A stretch of DNA of 10,370 nucleotides. Origin: Nitratifractor sp964650685. Its GTDB lineage: Bacteria > Campylobacterota > Campylobacteria > Campylobacterales > Sulfurovaceae. Of the stretch, positions 1 through 6,583 are shown in pieces. The stretch lies in assembly GCA_964650685.1 (NCBI GenBank), contig CAZYUW010000026.1:1-10370 (forward strand). The letters run 5' to 3'. The translations under genes and the position numbers were made by a program. Under the pieces are notes generated by a model. That model worked only from the letters and a program-made list of their open reading frames with translations. It was not told the origin of the DNA and ran no database searches. Positions within the stretch are counted from its first letter, which is position 1, and each line of letters starts with the position of its first letter.

Positions 1-952
1 CACGATCACTCTTGAAACCTTCCGGTATAAACGAAGCAGATTCAGACTTAGATAAAATTTGCTTGAAGAGTAACGGAAAAATAGGTAGCTGACGCGGTTG
101 TAGATTATTTTGTTGACGATAAAGGTTGATTTGTTCGTTAATCCCCTGATGCTTAGTGCCATCTTCAGCGACATAGCCGCCCAGAATTTTGTTGTATGCT
201 GTGATATTCTTTTGTGTGAGCAAATGGACAAACATCGCTGGCTGAAATACTTCATCAAGCGTAGTAACACCCAAGTCCTCAATCCACGACTGCTCGATAG
301 CAAAATCAAGATCGATATTGTCATTGTTTTGCATCTTTTCGTACAGTATACATGCATCAAAAAATTTCGGTAGATTCTCATGAACAAGTCTATAGCTTAT
401 TGCCGTATGATGCTCTTCGTTTGTAAAAACATTGACTCTATTTTCATTAAAGCCTGTAAAATATGTGGTAAAGCCTTTGAAGCTCTCGATAAGATCAAGT
501 ACCTCTTGATTATTTTTAAAATATACTGAAAGCGTTTTTTCAAAAAACTTTTTATCTATTTTGTAATCTTCTTTTTTGAACAATGAAGCAATACTTTCTC
601 GTAGATTCTTTTGATGCTTCTCCCACATATCCTGTGCCTCTTTTCTATTCTCTGTATGTGTATCATTCAAACGCATGTAGCTTTGATATATACTTTCAAT
701 TTCTTCTTTGGTAAATAGTTCTTCCGGGATGTTGCTTATACTCAAAGTACTGTCGATATACCAACGGAAATAGTCATCAATATATTTCTTAAGATCTTCA
801 TATTCTTTAGCACGCAATTCATCTCGTGCAACAACCTCTTTCATAAATTGCGATTTAAAATTTTCGATATAATCCGCTCCTCCATATACCGGCCGTAACT
901 CGAAACGAAGAGTTTTGCTGAGCTTATATTGTTGCGTCATAAGATCAAACAT
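1..952 (-). CDS. cas12a: Cas12a (Cpf1) type V-A CRISPR effector nuclease, N-terminal part, cut by window edge
   Basis: Reading the minus strand from an ATG at 952 gives 317 codons without a stop, continuing past base 1. The family processes its own crRNA and cuts T-rich-PAM DNA with one RuvC site; full members are about 1200-1300 residues, so only the first quarter is here. Diagnostic segments: LSKTLRFEL at residues 11-19 (WED-I); FKGFTTYFTGFNENRVNVF at 158-176, followed by YRLVHENLPKFF at 187-198 (REC1, close to FnCas12a and AsCas12a as I remember them); LDEVF at 232-236; LGG at 257-259; GINEQINLY at 270-278; LLFKQILS at 294-301; and FIPEGFKSD at 308-316. An AGGAG site lies 7 bases before the ATG, supporting this start. 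The RuvC and Nuc domains are outside the window, so intactness is unknown. Five of its sixty-base lines that I counted average 36% G+C, suggesting transfer. It follows the WYL regulator in the same direction. Identity is near certain; activity cannot be judged. Confidence 0.95.
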   Translation of the reverse strand, partial: MFDLMTQQYKLSKTLRFELRPVYGGADYIENFKSQFMKEVVARDELRAKEYEDLKKYIDDYFRWYIDSTLSISNIPEELFTKEEIESIYQSYMRLNDTHTENRKEAQDMWEKHQKNLRESIASLFKKEDYKIDKKFFEKTLSVYFKNNQEVLDLIESFKGFTTYFTGFNENRVNVFTNEEHHTAISYRLVHENLPKFFDACILYEKMQNNDNIDLDFAIEQSWIEDLGVTTLDEVFQPAMFVHLLTQKNITAYNKILGGYVAEDGTKHQGINEQINLYRQQNNLQPRQLPIFPLLFKQILSKSESASFIPEGFKSDR

Positions 953-959
953 TTCATTG

Positions 960-964
960 CTCCT
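960..964 (-). promoter_or_regulatory. Shine-Dalgarno site of cas12a
   Basis: Minus-strand AGGAG lies 7 bases before the ATG at 952. Two other ATGs close by (minus-strand starts near 968 and 957) are in a different frame that stops quickly, so the site and the frame together fix the cas12a start. I saw no convincing sigma70 pair in the 96-base gap upstream. Confidence 0.7.
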
Positions 965-1020
965 TTCATGCACTTAAATTTGTTTTCAGTTTATCACTTT
1001 TTTAACAACGATTTATGTAT

Positions 1021-1030
1021 TTGTATACAA
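1021..1030. repeat. perfect 10-base palindrome upstream of cas12a
   Basis: TTGTATACAA reads the same on both strands. It sits between the WYL stop codon and the cas12a start, 69 bases before the cas12a ATG, in an AT-rich gap. The dyad does not extend further outward. It could be an operator half or chance in AT-rich sequence; a palindrome this short is weak evidence alone. Confidence 0.3.
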
Positions 1031-1048
1031 TCATACCCTATTATCCGG

Positions 1049-1948
1049 TCATATATATGTCCACTTTTCAATCCTTTCCATCCCTTGCCGAAGCTCTTTC
1101 AAGAGAGTCGATTTCATGCTTTTCGGTTCGAGGAGGGTCAGGTGAGGGATCCAGCTCTTGATCCGGGGGAGAAGCTCCATAGGATGGGTAATACTATAGG
1201 AGAGGATCGCTCCGCCTTCACCGAGTGCTTCCTCGATCCGCTGGCTGGGATGAAGGGGGTAGGATTCGAGATGCAGCAGAGCGTGTCCGTCGGCATGAAC
1301 CATAACGGTGATCGTCTCTTCTCCTTCCTGCTGCCAGGGGTTGACGGTCGTTTCTATTCGCTCCAGGAGTTTTCGCGAAAGCCGGGCGGGTTCGTCACTC
1401 TCCTGCAGAGTACCGATGCGGTCGAGACGAAAGGTGCGCTGCTCTTCGCGGTCGTAGTCGTAGCCTACGACATACCAGACCCCGGCATCGCTGAGGAGTT
1501 TGACCGGAGCGAAACGACGCATGGTAGCATTGCCCTCTTTGTCCCGATAGTGAAAGCTGCAGCGTCGCTGGTCGCGAATCAGACGCAGGAGGCGTTCACC
1601 CAGCTCTTTTGGGAGGCGGTTGTATCTGACCGCGTACTCCACGACGCGCCTGTTTTTGGTCTGCCGACCCAGGGCACTGGAGCGGATACGAAGATTTTCG
1701 GCAAAAGCCTGAAGCAGAGCATCGGAGAGAGTGCCGTAGCGTCTGTCGAGCTCAGGGAGGTCGATCTCCCAGACGCCCCGCGCACCCCGCAGAGGAACGA
1801 TCCGGCGAATCCGCTCGATGTCCCGACGGATGGTACGCCGGTCTCTCTCGAACTCTTCGGAGAGCCGAGCGATCTCCACCTCCTCGCTTCGGTATAGACG
1901 ACTGAGGATTTCAAGTTGGCGATGACATGGACACTCTCTGCGTTTCAT
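1049..1948 (-). CDS. WYL-domain transcriptional regulator
   Basis: A 299-residue protein of the helix-turn-helix plus WYL family, transcription factors whose WYL domain senses a ligand, in some cases nucleic acid or nucleotide. Residues about 10-50 form the winged HTH, with recognition-helix-like RDRRTIRRDIERI. The WYL domain spans about 120-185, with WYV at 158-160 in place of the canonical WYL and RTFRLDRI at 171-178. The C-terminal part (about 205-299) fits the WCX extension. The start at 1948 is chosen because GGGGAG lies 5 bases upstream; an in-frame TTG at 1972 would lie inside the likely -10 box. Four lines counted average about 61% G+C, much higher than cas12a. It is transcribed towards cas12a, 96 bases apart with no clear terminator between, and divergently from the helicase. 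WYL regulators are known beside CRISPR-Cas and other defence genes, so control of cas12a is possible but inferred. Residues 6-9 (CPCH) are an unusual Cys/His cluster. Confidence 0.88.
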   Translation of the reverse strand: MKRRECPCHRQLEILSRLYRSEEVEIARLSEEFERDRRTIRRDIERIRRIVPLRGARGVWEIDLPELDRRYGTLSDALLQAFAENLRIRSSALGRQTKNRRVVEYAVRYNRLPKELGERLLRLIRDQRRCSFHYRDKEGNATMRRFAPVKLLSDAGVWYVVGYDYDREEQRTFRLDRIGTLQESDEPARLSRKLLERIETTVNPWQQEGEETITVMVHADGHALLHLESYPLHPSQRIEEALGEGGAILSYSITHPMELLPRIKSWIPHLTLLEPKSMKSTLLKELRQGMERIEKWTYI

Positions 1949-1953
1949 GCACT

Positions 1954-1959
1954 CTCCCC
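1954..1959 (-). promoter_or_regulatory. Shine-Dalgarno site deciding the WYL gene start
   Basis: Minus-strand GGGGAG ends 5 bases before the ATG at 1948. The alternative in-frame TTG at 1972 has no comparable site. Confidence 0.65.
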
Positions 1960-1971
1960 TCTTTTTGTCCA

Positions 1972-1977
1972 ATTATG
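1972..1977 (-). promoter_or_regulatory. candidate -10 box of the WYL gene
   Basis: Minus-strand CATAAT differs from TATAAT at one position and would give a leader of roughly 17 bases. No good -35 hexamer is visible at the usual distance. In Helicobacter and Campylobacter, housekeeping promoters are known to keep a -10 box but a poor -35, so absence of one is not decisive. Confidence 0.35.
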
Positions 1978-1986
1978 GCGAAAAAC

Positions 1987-2009
1987 TCCGAAAAACGAAA
2001 ATCTTCGGA
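1987..2009. promoter_or_regulatory. inverted repeat, possible operator of the WYL gene
   Basis: TCCGAA at 1987-1992 and TTCGGA at 2004-2009 are exact inverted copies separated by 11 bases. The arm spacing of about 17 bases centre to centre suits a dimeric HTH protein binding two successive major grooves. It covers where the -35 region of the WYL promoter would lie, so autoregulation is a reasonable guess. This is inference from position and symmetry only. Confidence 0.35.
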
Positions 2010-2048
2010 CAACATATCTTCCGACGACGCGTCTCCTCGGCTGCGCGC

Positions 2049-2077
2049 TTGCATTCGTTTCCCAAAACGGATACAAT
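2049..2077 (+). promoter_or_regulatory. candidate sigma70-type promoter of the DEAD-box helicase
   Basis: TTGCAT at 2049-2054 and TACAAT at 2072-2077 are separated by 17 bases. The -10 box matches the consensus at five of six positions, the -35 box only partly. It would give a leader of about 115 bases before the ATG at 2201. Long leaders are common for cold-shock helicase mRNAs, but I saw no defined structure in this one. Confidence 0.4.
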
Positions 2078-2200
2078 ACGACAAATTTAACGAGTACAGC
2101 TTTTGCACACTATCGGTTTGTTCCTCTTTCATATACCTTTTTAGATTTGAAAATCCGGATTTACAGTATAGCCTGCCACTGTTGTCTAAAAAGGAAAAAT

Positions 2201-3619
2201 ATGAGATTCGAAGATTTCGGTTTCACAAAAAAACTTCATGCTGCGATAAAAGAGTCCGGCTTCAGAGAACCAAGCCCCATACAGGAAAAAGCGATCCCGC
2301 TGGTGATGGATGGGCATGATCTCATCGCCCAGGCTCACACCGGCACAGGCAAAACGGCGGCGTTCGCTTTGCCGATACTGCACAGGCTCGCCCAAAAGAG
2401 TGGCTCTCAGGCTCTCGTGATAGTTCCAACCAGAGAGCTCGCCACTCAGGTGAGTGACGAGATATACAGGTTCGGCAAATCGCTGAACATGAAAACGGCA
2501 GCCGTTTACGGAGGCAGCCCATATGCGCGCCAGATAAAACAGATCGCGGAGGCTTCCGCGATAGTGGCGACACCGGGTAGACTGATCGATCTGCTCAAAA
2601 ACGGCAAAATATCCATAAATCCCGAATTTATAGTGCTGGATGAAGCGGATGAAATGCTCGATATGGGGTTTCTCGACGATATATACGAAATCTTCTCATA
2701 TCTGCCAAAAGAGCGTCAGACACTGCTTTTCTCCGCCACAATGTCCAGAGAGATAGAGACTCTAGCTCACAAAATACTGAAAGAGCCCGAAACCGTTTCC
2801 ATAAGTGGAGGCAACATCACCAATACAAACATAAAGCAGATATACTATGTCGTGGACGAACATGAACGGGACGACGCCCTGATACGACTTCTGGACTACA
2901 AAAACCCTTCCAAAAGTATTATTTTCTGCCGCATGAAAAAAGAGGTCGATCGATTGAAAGACATGCTTGGCGCGCGGGGTTTCGACGCGAAAGGGCTGCA
3001 TGGAGATATGGACCAGAAGCGCAGAGAAGAGGTGATGAGGAGTTTCAAGAGAGGGGCTTGCGATATTCTGGTAGCTACGGATGTGGCCGCGAGAGGACTT
3101 GATGTGAACGATGTCAGCCATGTCTTCAACTACCATATCCCTTTCGACAGCGAAAGCTATGTGCACAGAATAGGACGAACCGGAAGAGCTGGTCGCGAAG
3201 GTACGGCCGTATCGATAGTCACTCCGCACGAGTTCAAGACACTAAGACGCATCCAGAAGAGTATAGGCAGCGAGATGGAGAGTCGCATCGTGCCACGAAT
3301 GGAAGATATGAGAACCATGAGAGACGATGCTCTGCACGACCGCATAGAGAGTCAGGAGATAGAGCCGGAGGCGTACACCGCGATAGAGATTCTCAAGGAG
3401 CGCTACGACCTGACCACGATAGCCTGCAAACTTTTGAGCATGCTCAGAAAAGACGAGAAACTCGAAGGCAGAGACAAAATAGGAAAAAACGCGGAAGAGA
3501 TCCTGAGGCTGATTCGAAGCGAAACGGAGCGCAATGGAAGCAGACGACACAAAAACAACCGAAGCGGCGAATCCAAACACAGACGAAACCCCAGAAGAAG
3601 ATCCCGCGCTGCCCACTGA
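2201..3619 (+). CDS. DEAD-box ATP-dependent RNA helicase
   Basis: A complete 472-residue cytoplasmic helicase that would unwind or remodel RNA using ATP, with likely roles in ribosome assembly, RNA decay or cold adaptation. The two RecA-like domains carry the full motif set: Q motif around 20-28 with Q28, AHTGTGKT (45-52), PTRELA (76-81), TPGR (124-127), DEAD (147-150), SAT (178-180), FCR at 242-244 (motif IV), ATDVAARGLD (292-301) and HRIGRTGR (322-329). After the core, a helical segment (about 375-445) resembles the dimerisation region of CsdA/DeaD-type helicases, then a tail from about 446 very rich in Arg and Lys, typical of RNA binding. The start at 2201 is preferred because AAGGA lies 5 bases upstream and the protein begins with the family-typical sequence before the Q motif; the longer upstream frame is not protein-like. 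It is divergent from the WYL gene and convergent with the cytochrome gene. Subfamily (DeaD, RhlE) is uncertain. Confidence 0.93.
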   Translation: MRFEDFGFTKKLHAAIKESGFREPSPIQEKAIPLVMDGHDLIAQAHTGTGKTAAFALPILHRLAQKSGSQALVIVPTRELATQVSDEIYRFGKSLNMKTAAVYGGSPYARQIKQIAEASAIVATPGRLIDLLKNGKISINPEFIVLDEADEMLDMGFLDDIYEIFSYLPKERQTLLFSATMSREIETLAHKILKEPETVSISGGNITNTNIKQIYYVVDEHERDDALIRLLDYKNPSKSIIFCRMKKEVDRLKDMLGARGFDAKGLHGDMDQKRREEVMRSFKRGACDILVATDVAARGLDVNDVSHVFNYHIPFDSESYVHRIGRTGRAGREGTAVSIVTPHEFKTLRRIQKSIGSEMESRIVPRMEDMRTMRDDALHDRIESQEIEPEAYTAIEILKERYDLTTIACKLLSMLRKDEKLEGRDKIGKNAEEILRLIRSETERNGSRRHKNNRSGESKHRRNPRRRSRAAH

Positions 3620-3700
3620 CAAATCGATCCATAGTTTTTCTATGCCAAACAGTATAGATATCCGATACAAAATATTCGAACGACGAAGACCGAGACTGTT

Positions 3701-4231
3701 TTACAGAGAGTCTCTGGACCTGTCTCGATCGAATCTGTTCTTTACGAATCTCTCTATTCCCAGGAGTCTTTCACGCGTCAGATCCGGAAACGACCCATGC
3801 AGACCTTTGGCATCGTTGCCGTGACATCCGGCACATACACTGCTGAAGTACATGGCGGCGTCTTTCGGGTACTCGTGAGGACACTTGCGGCCCGAAAGCT
3901 CCAGTACATAGCACGCGATCCTCGGAGCTACGGAGCTGTCCACATAACCTCCCTCCATTTCACCACCGGGGAAACCGAGTATATTTGAGCCTTCGTTTAT
4001 CACATGCGATATATACGATACTATGACATCCGGATCGTCGATCGAAAAGGAGCTTTTGGACAAAACAGATCGTGCTTCGTGAGTCTTTCGCATGGAGACG
4101 GATCTGGAGGTGTTTTTATCCAGAGTGACTTTTTCCGTATGCCGGGAAGCTCTATTTGTGAACCAGGTGCAGGAGAGTATGAGCAAGACAACCAGAAAAG
4201 CCGCTATCTCTAGCCTGTGACCGCGATCCAT
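3701..4231 (-). CDS. membrane-anchored monohaem c-type cytochrome
   Basis: A 176-residue protein with one hydrophobic N-terminal segment (about 8-22) that would anchor it to the inner membrane with the rest in the periplasm. CAGCH at 133-137 is the single haem c attachment motif, followed by HGNDAKG and FPDL, standard just after the haem site in class I cytochromes. Oddly, only 39 residues follow the motif and none is Met, so the usual distal Met ligand is missing there. A segment at about 91-113 (EMEGG, then ACYVLELSG) instead resembles the Met-ligand loop and last helix of a class I cytochrome, lying before the haem motif. M92 or M127 could serve as ligand; a truncated second domain is the alternative. 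An AGGA site precedes the ATG. It begins 21 bases after the GGDEF/EAL gene and is probably the last gene of that operon. It likely carries electrons; its partner is unknown. Confidence 0.82.
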   Translation of the reverse strand: MDRGHRLEIAAFLVVLLILSCTWFTNRASRHTEKVTLDKNTSRSVSMRKTHEARSVLSKSSFSIDDPDVIVSYISHVINEGSNILGFPGGEMEGGYVDSSVAPRIACYVLELSGRKCPHEYPKDAAMYFSSVCAGCHGNDAKGLHGSFPDLTRERLLGIERFVKNRFDRDRSRDSL

Positions 4232-4252
4232 ATCTATATCCTGATTGTTTTT

Positions 4253-6562
4253 TTATTTTCCGGCAACGGCAGACATAATCTTTTCATTGAACTCTCCAAG
4301 CGGCAGAGGAGGACTGCTCAAATGTCCCTGGTAGTATAGATTTTTATTTATATGTGAGAGTATCCTTCTTTGCTTTTCCGTCTCTATCCCCTCCACGACT
4401 ATCTGATAGTGCAGCCTCTCCCCCATCTCTATGATAGTTCTTACCAGAAAAACATTCTCTATGCCGTCGAGCAGATCTTTGGTGAACTCCCTGTCGATTT
4501 TGAGTGTGCCAAAAGAGAGTTTTTTAAGATACGAAAGGGACGAGTAGCCCGTACCAAAGTCATCTATGATACACTCTATACCGTTGTGAGCGAGCTCGTC
4601 TATCACCCTGCGAGCGTTTTCAAAGCTGTCTATGAGAGAGTTTTCGGTTATCTCCAGTCTGATATCCCTGCCCTTTATATCGTAGTGATTCAGCCTCTCG
4701 AGCAGAGATTCAACAAAATCTTTTTTAAATAGTGTTTTGGCATCAATGTTTACCGATAGATATTTCAAGTTGAAATTATCGTCTCTTTTCCATATAGAAA
4801 CTGTTCTGCAAGCATTATCTATAGCCCACTCGTCTATCTCCACGGAAAGCCCCAGTTTTGTCGCTACGGGTAAAAAATCTTCGGGAGAGATGACTCCCTT
4901 TTTGGCATTGTTCCATCTGATCAGCGCTTCGGCCGCGTAGAGCCTGCCACTCTCTATATCCACTATAGGCTGAAAATAGAGTTCGAATTGGTTGTATTTG
5001 ACCGCGTTTTTCAGATCGTCTTGGATTCCATAGAGATCCGTATATTTTTGCCTCATATTGCTATCGTATACAACCACATGTCTCTCTCTGTTCTTTTTAG
5101 CATGCAGCATGGATATATCGGCCTTGTGAACAATCTCGTCGATATTTTTCGAGTTGGGCTCTATGACTACTACACCGATACTGCATCCCGCTTCCAAAAT
5201 ACGCCCATCGATCAAAAACGGTCTTATGAAACTATCCTCTATCCTGTCGATCCACTTCTCCATGATCAGCATTACCTCATCAAGGACTGTTCCCACGAAA
5301 GGTACGACTATACAGAACTCGTCACCTCCGAGCCGAGTCAGGTTGCAGGTATCGTCTGAGAGCCGTTTCAGCCTGTGAACTGCCTCTATCAGTACCTTGT
5401 CTCCCGTTTCGTGGCCAAATATGTCGTTGATCTGCTTGAATTTGTTTAAATCCAGATAGTAAAGCAAAGAGTAGTATTTGGTGTGCTCGTTTTTTTTGAT
5501 CATATCACTCATAAACTGTCTGAAGCCCCGTCTGTTGGATATGGCTGTCAAAGGATCATGAAAGACAAGATACTCCAGCTCCTGCTGTGCCATATGTTCG
5601 CTGGTTCTATCCACCACAAGACCCATTCCACCCACAATGTTGCCTTTGTGATCATGCAAAGGCGAAAACTTGGCCTCCACCCACAACTCATTCTCATTTT
5701 GTCTGTAGTGCAAACCATTATATGTACCTGTTTTGCCGTCTATTGACTCTTTCGCGATGCGATCAAAATTTTTGTTCGGCAAATCCACGAATCTCAAACC
5801 AATCAAATCCTCCTGCTTTTTATCAAACAGTTCGGCAAACGAATCGTTGCAATCCAGAATCTTCATCTCTGTATCGTATGAAACGATACCCTCCGTAGCC
5901 TGCTCGAAAAACCTCTGCATCATCTCCTGTTTTTCGTGCAACTTGGCCTTTGCCGCGGCTATCTCCTTTTCGTTTCTTTTGAGAGTTATAAATTGATTGT
6001 AGGAACGCAAAATGATATTCATTTGAGTAAAATAGTATATGACGACAAGAAAAGCCAGTATATAGGTATCCTCTCTCATCAAAAGCAGCATCTCCACCGA
6101 AAGAGGCAGCAGCATTATCGTCAGATATCCCACCGCCGTTCTATGGTCTCTGGCGAGAGCTTTGACCGCGCCACTGCTGATGCCCACAAGCACTATGAAA
6201 ACGAAAAGCTGATAGTAGGCATCCAGCCTGGGCATAGCGAAAAGTGCCAGCATGGAAAAGAGCAGAGCGGTCAGCCATACCTGCACGATCAATTTTTTAT
6301 GCCAGACTATGGGCAAATTTCTTTTGGGATGCTTCTGGTAGTCGTAAGCGTTGTAGTAACGCCATAGAGACATGGATATGGCTATACCGTACCATGCCGC
6401 TATGGCTTTGCCCAGCAGCGGCATGAGGATATACAGAAGTATGGTCTCCAGGAGCATCAGGGTTATCAGGGTGCCACGCTCCATTGCGAAGAGTTCGTCG
6501 AGAACATCTCTCTCCACCATCTCGTGCCTGCGAAGCCTGAACAAGTTTTTAAATGTCGTCAT
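4253..6562 (-). CDS. membrane PAS-GGDEF-EAL cyclic di-GMP signalling protein
   Basis: A 769-residue inner-membrane protein. About six hydrophobic helices lie between residues 31 and 185, followed by a short charged coil (about 190-215), a PAS-like sensor (about 215-322), a GGDEF domain (about 328-498) and an EAL domain (about 508-765). GGDEF is intact at 412-416, so diguanylate cyclase activity is possible. The position of the RxxD inhibitory site reads DDTC (403-406), so classical product inhibition at that site is not expected. The EAL domain keeps the catalytic set of phosphodiesterases: E545 in EAL, N605, E637 and/or E640 in EITE, D667-D668 of DDFGTG, K688, E724 and Q745. Both activities could be present. 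The unusual six-helix N-terminus has no family I can name and may sense a membrane-borne or electron-transport signal. It starts 21 bases after dctM and ends 21 bases before the cytochrome gene, so it is probably cotranscribed with the TRAP transporter. Confidence 0.93.
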   Translation of the reverse strand: MTTFKNLFRLRRHEMVERDVLDELFAMERGTLITLMLLETILLYILMPLLGKAIAAWYGIAISMSLWRYYNAYDYQKHPKRNLPIVWHKKLIVQVWLTALLFSMLALFAMPRLDAYYQLFVFIVLVGISSGAVKALARDHRTAVGYLTIMLLPLSVEMLLLMREDTYILAFLVVIYYFTQMNIILRSYNQFITLKRNEKEIAAAKAKLHEKQEMMQRFFEQATEGIVSYDTEMKILDCNDSFAELFDKKQEDLIGLRFVDLPNKNFDRIAKESIDGKTGTYNGLHYRQNENELWVEAKFSPLHDHKGNIVGGMGLVVDRTSEHMAQQELEYLVFHDPLTAISNRRGFRQFMSDMIKKNEHTKYYSLLYYLDLNKFKQINDIFGHETGDKVLIEAVHRLKRLSDDTCNLTRLGGDEFCIVVPFVGTVLDEVMLIMEKWIDRIEDSFIRPFLIDGRILEAGCSIGVVVIEPNSKNIDEIVHKADISMLHAKKNRERHVVVYDSNMRQKYTDLYGIQDDLKNAVKYNQFELYFQPIVDIESGRLYAAEALIRWNNAKKGVISPEDFLPVATKLGLSVEIDEWAIDNACRTVSIWKRDDNFNLKYLSVNIDAKTLFKKDFVESLLERLNHYDIKGRDIRLEITENSLIDSFENARRVIDELAHNGIECIIDDFGTGYSSLSYLKKLSFGTLKIDREFTKDLLDGIENVFLVRTIIEMGERLHYQIVVEGIETEKQRRILSHINKNLYYQGHLSSPPLPLGEFNEKIMSAVAGK

Positions 6563-6583
6563 TTTTCATAACTCTTTTTACAA

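Noticed and set aside
97..105. GTTGTAGAT, resembling the end of type V-A CRISPR repeats
   Set aside because: Single copy, inside cas12a coding sequence, and lacking the matching stem half upstream. No repeat-spacer periodicity anywhere in the window.
929..1897. A 322-codon plus-strand open frame across the cas12a start and the WYL gene
   Set aside because: It is antisense to two recognisable proteins, its own sequence has no domain-like pattern, and the length is explained by the high G+C of the WYL gene.
3692..3714. Inverted repeat GAGACT...AGTCTC at the helicase/cytochrome 3' ends, and the small CATAG-TTTTT-CTATG hairpin at 3630-3644
   Set aside because: Considered as a bidirectional terminator, but stems are short, one overlaps the cytochrome stop codon, and neither is followed by a T-run in either direction.
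3534..3824. A 96-codon plus-strand frame with a GGAG site 4 bases upstream, overlapping the helicase 3' end
   Set aside because: Its acidic first third is what the Arg-rich helicase tail gives in the next frame, and its last third is antisense to the cytochrome gene. Only about 27 codons are not explained by another gene, too few to call it.
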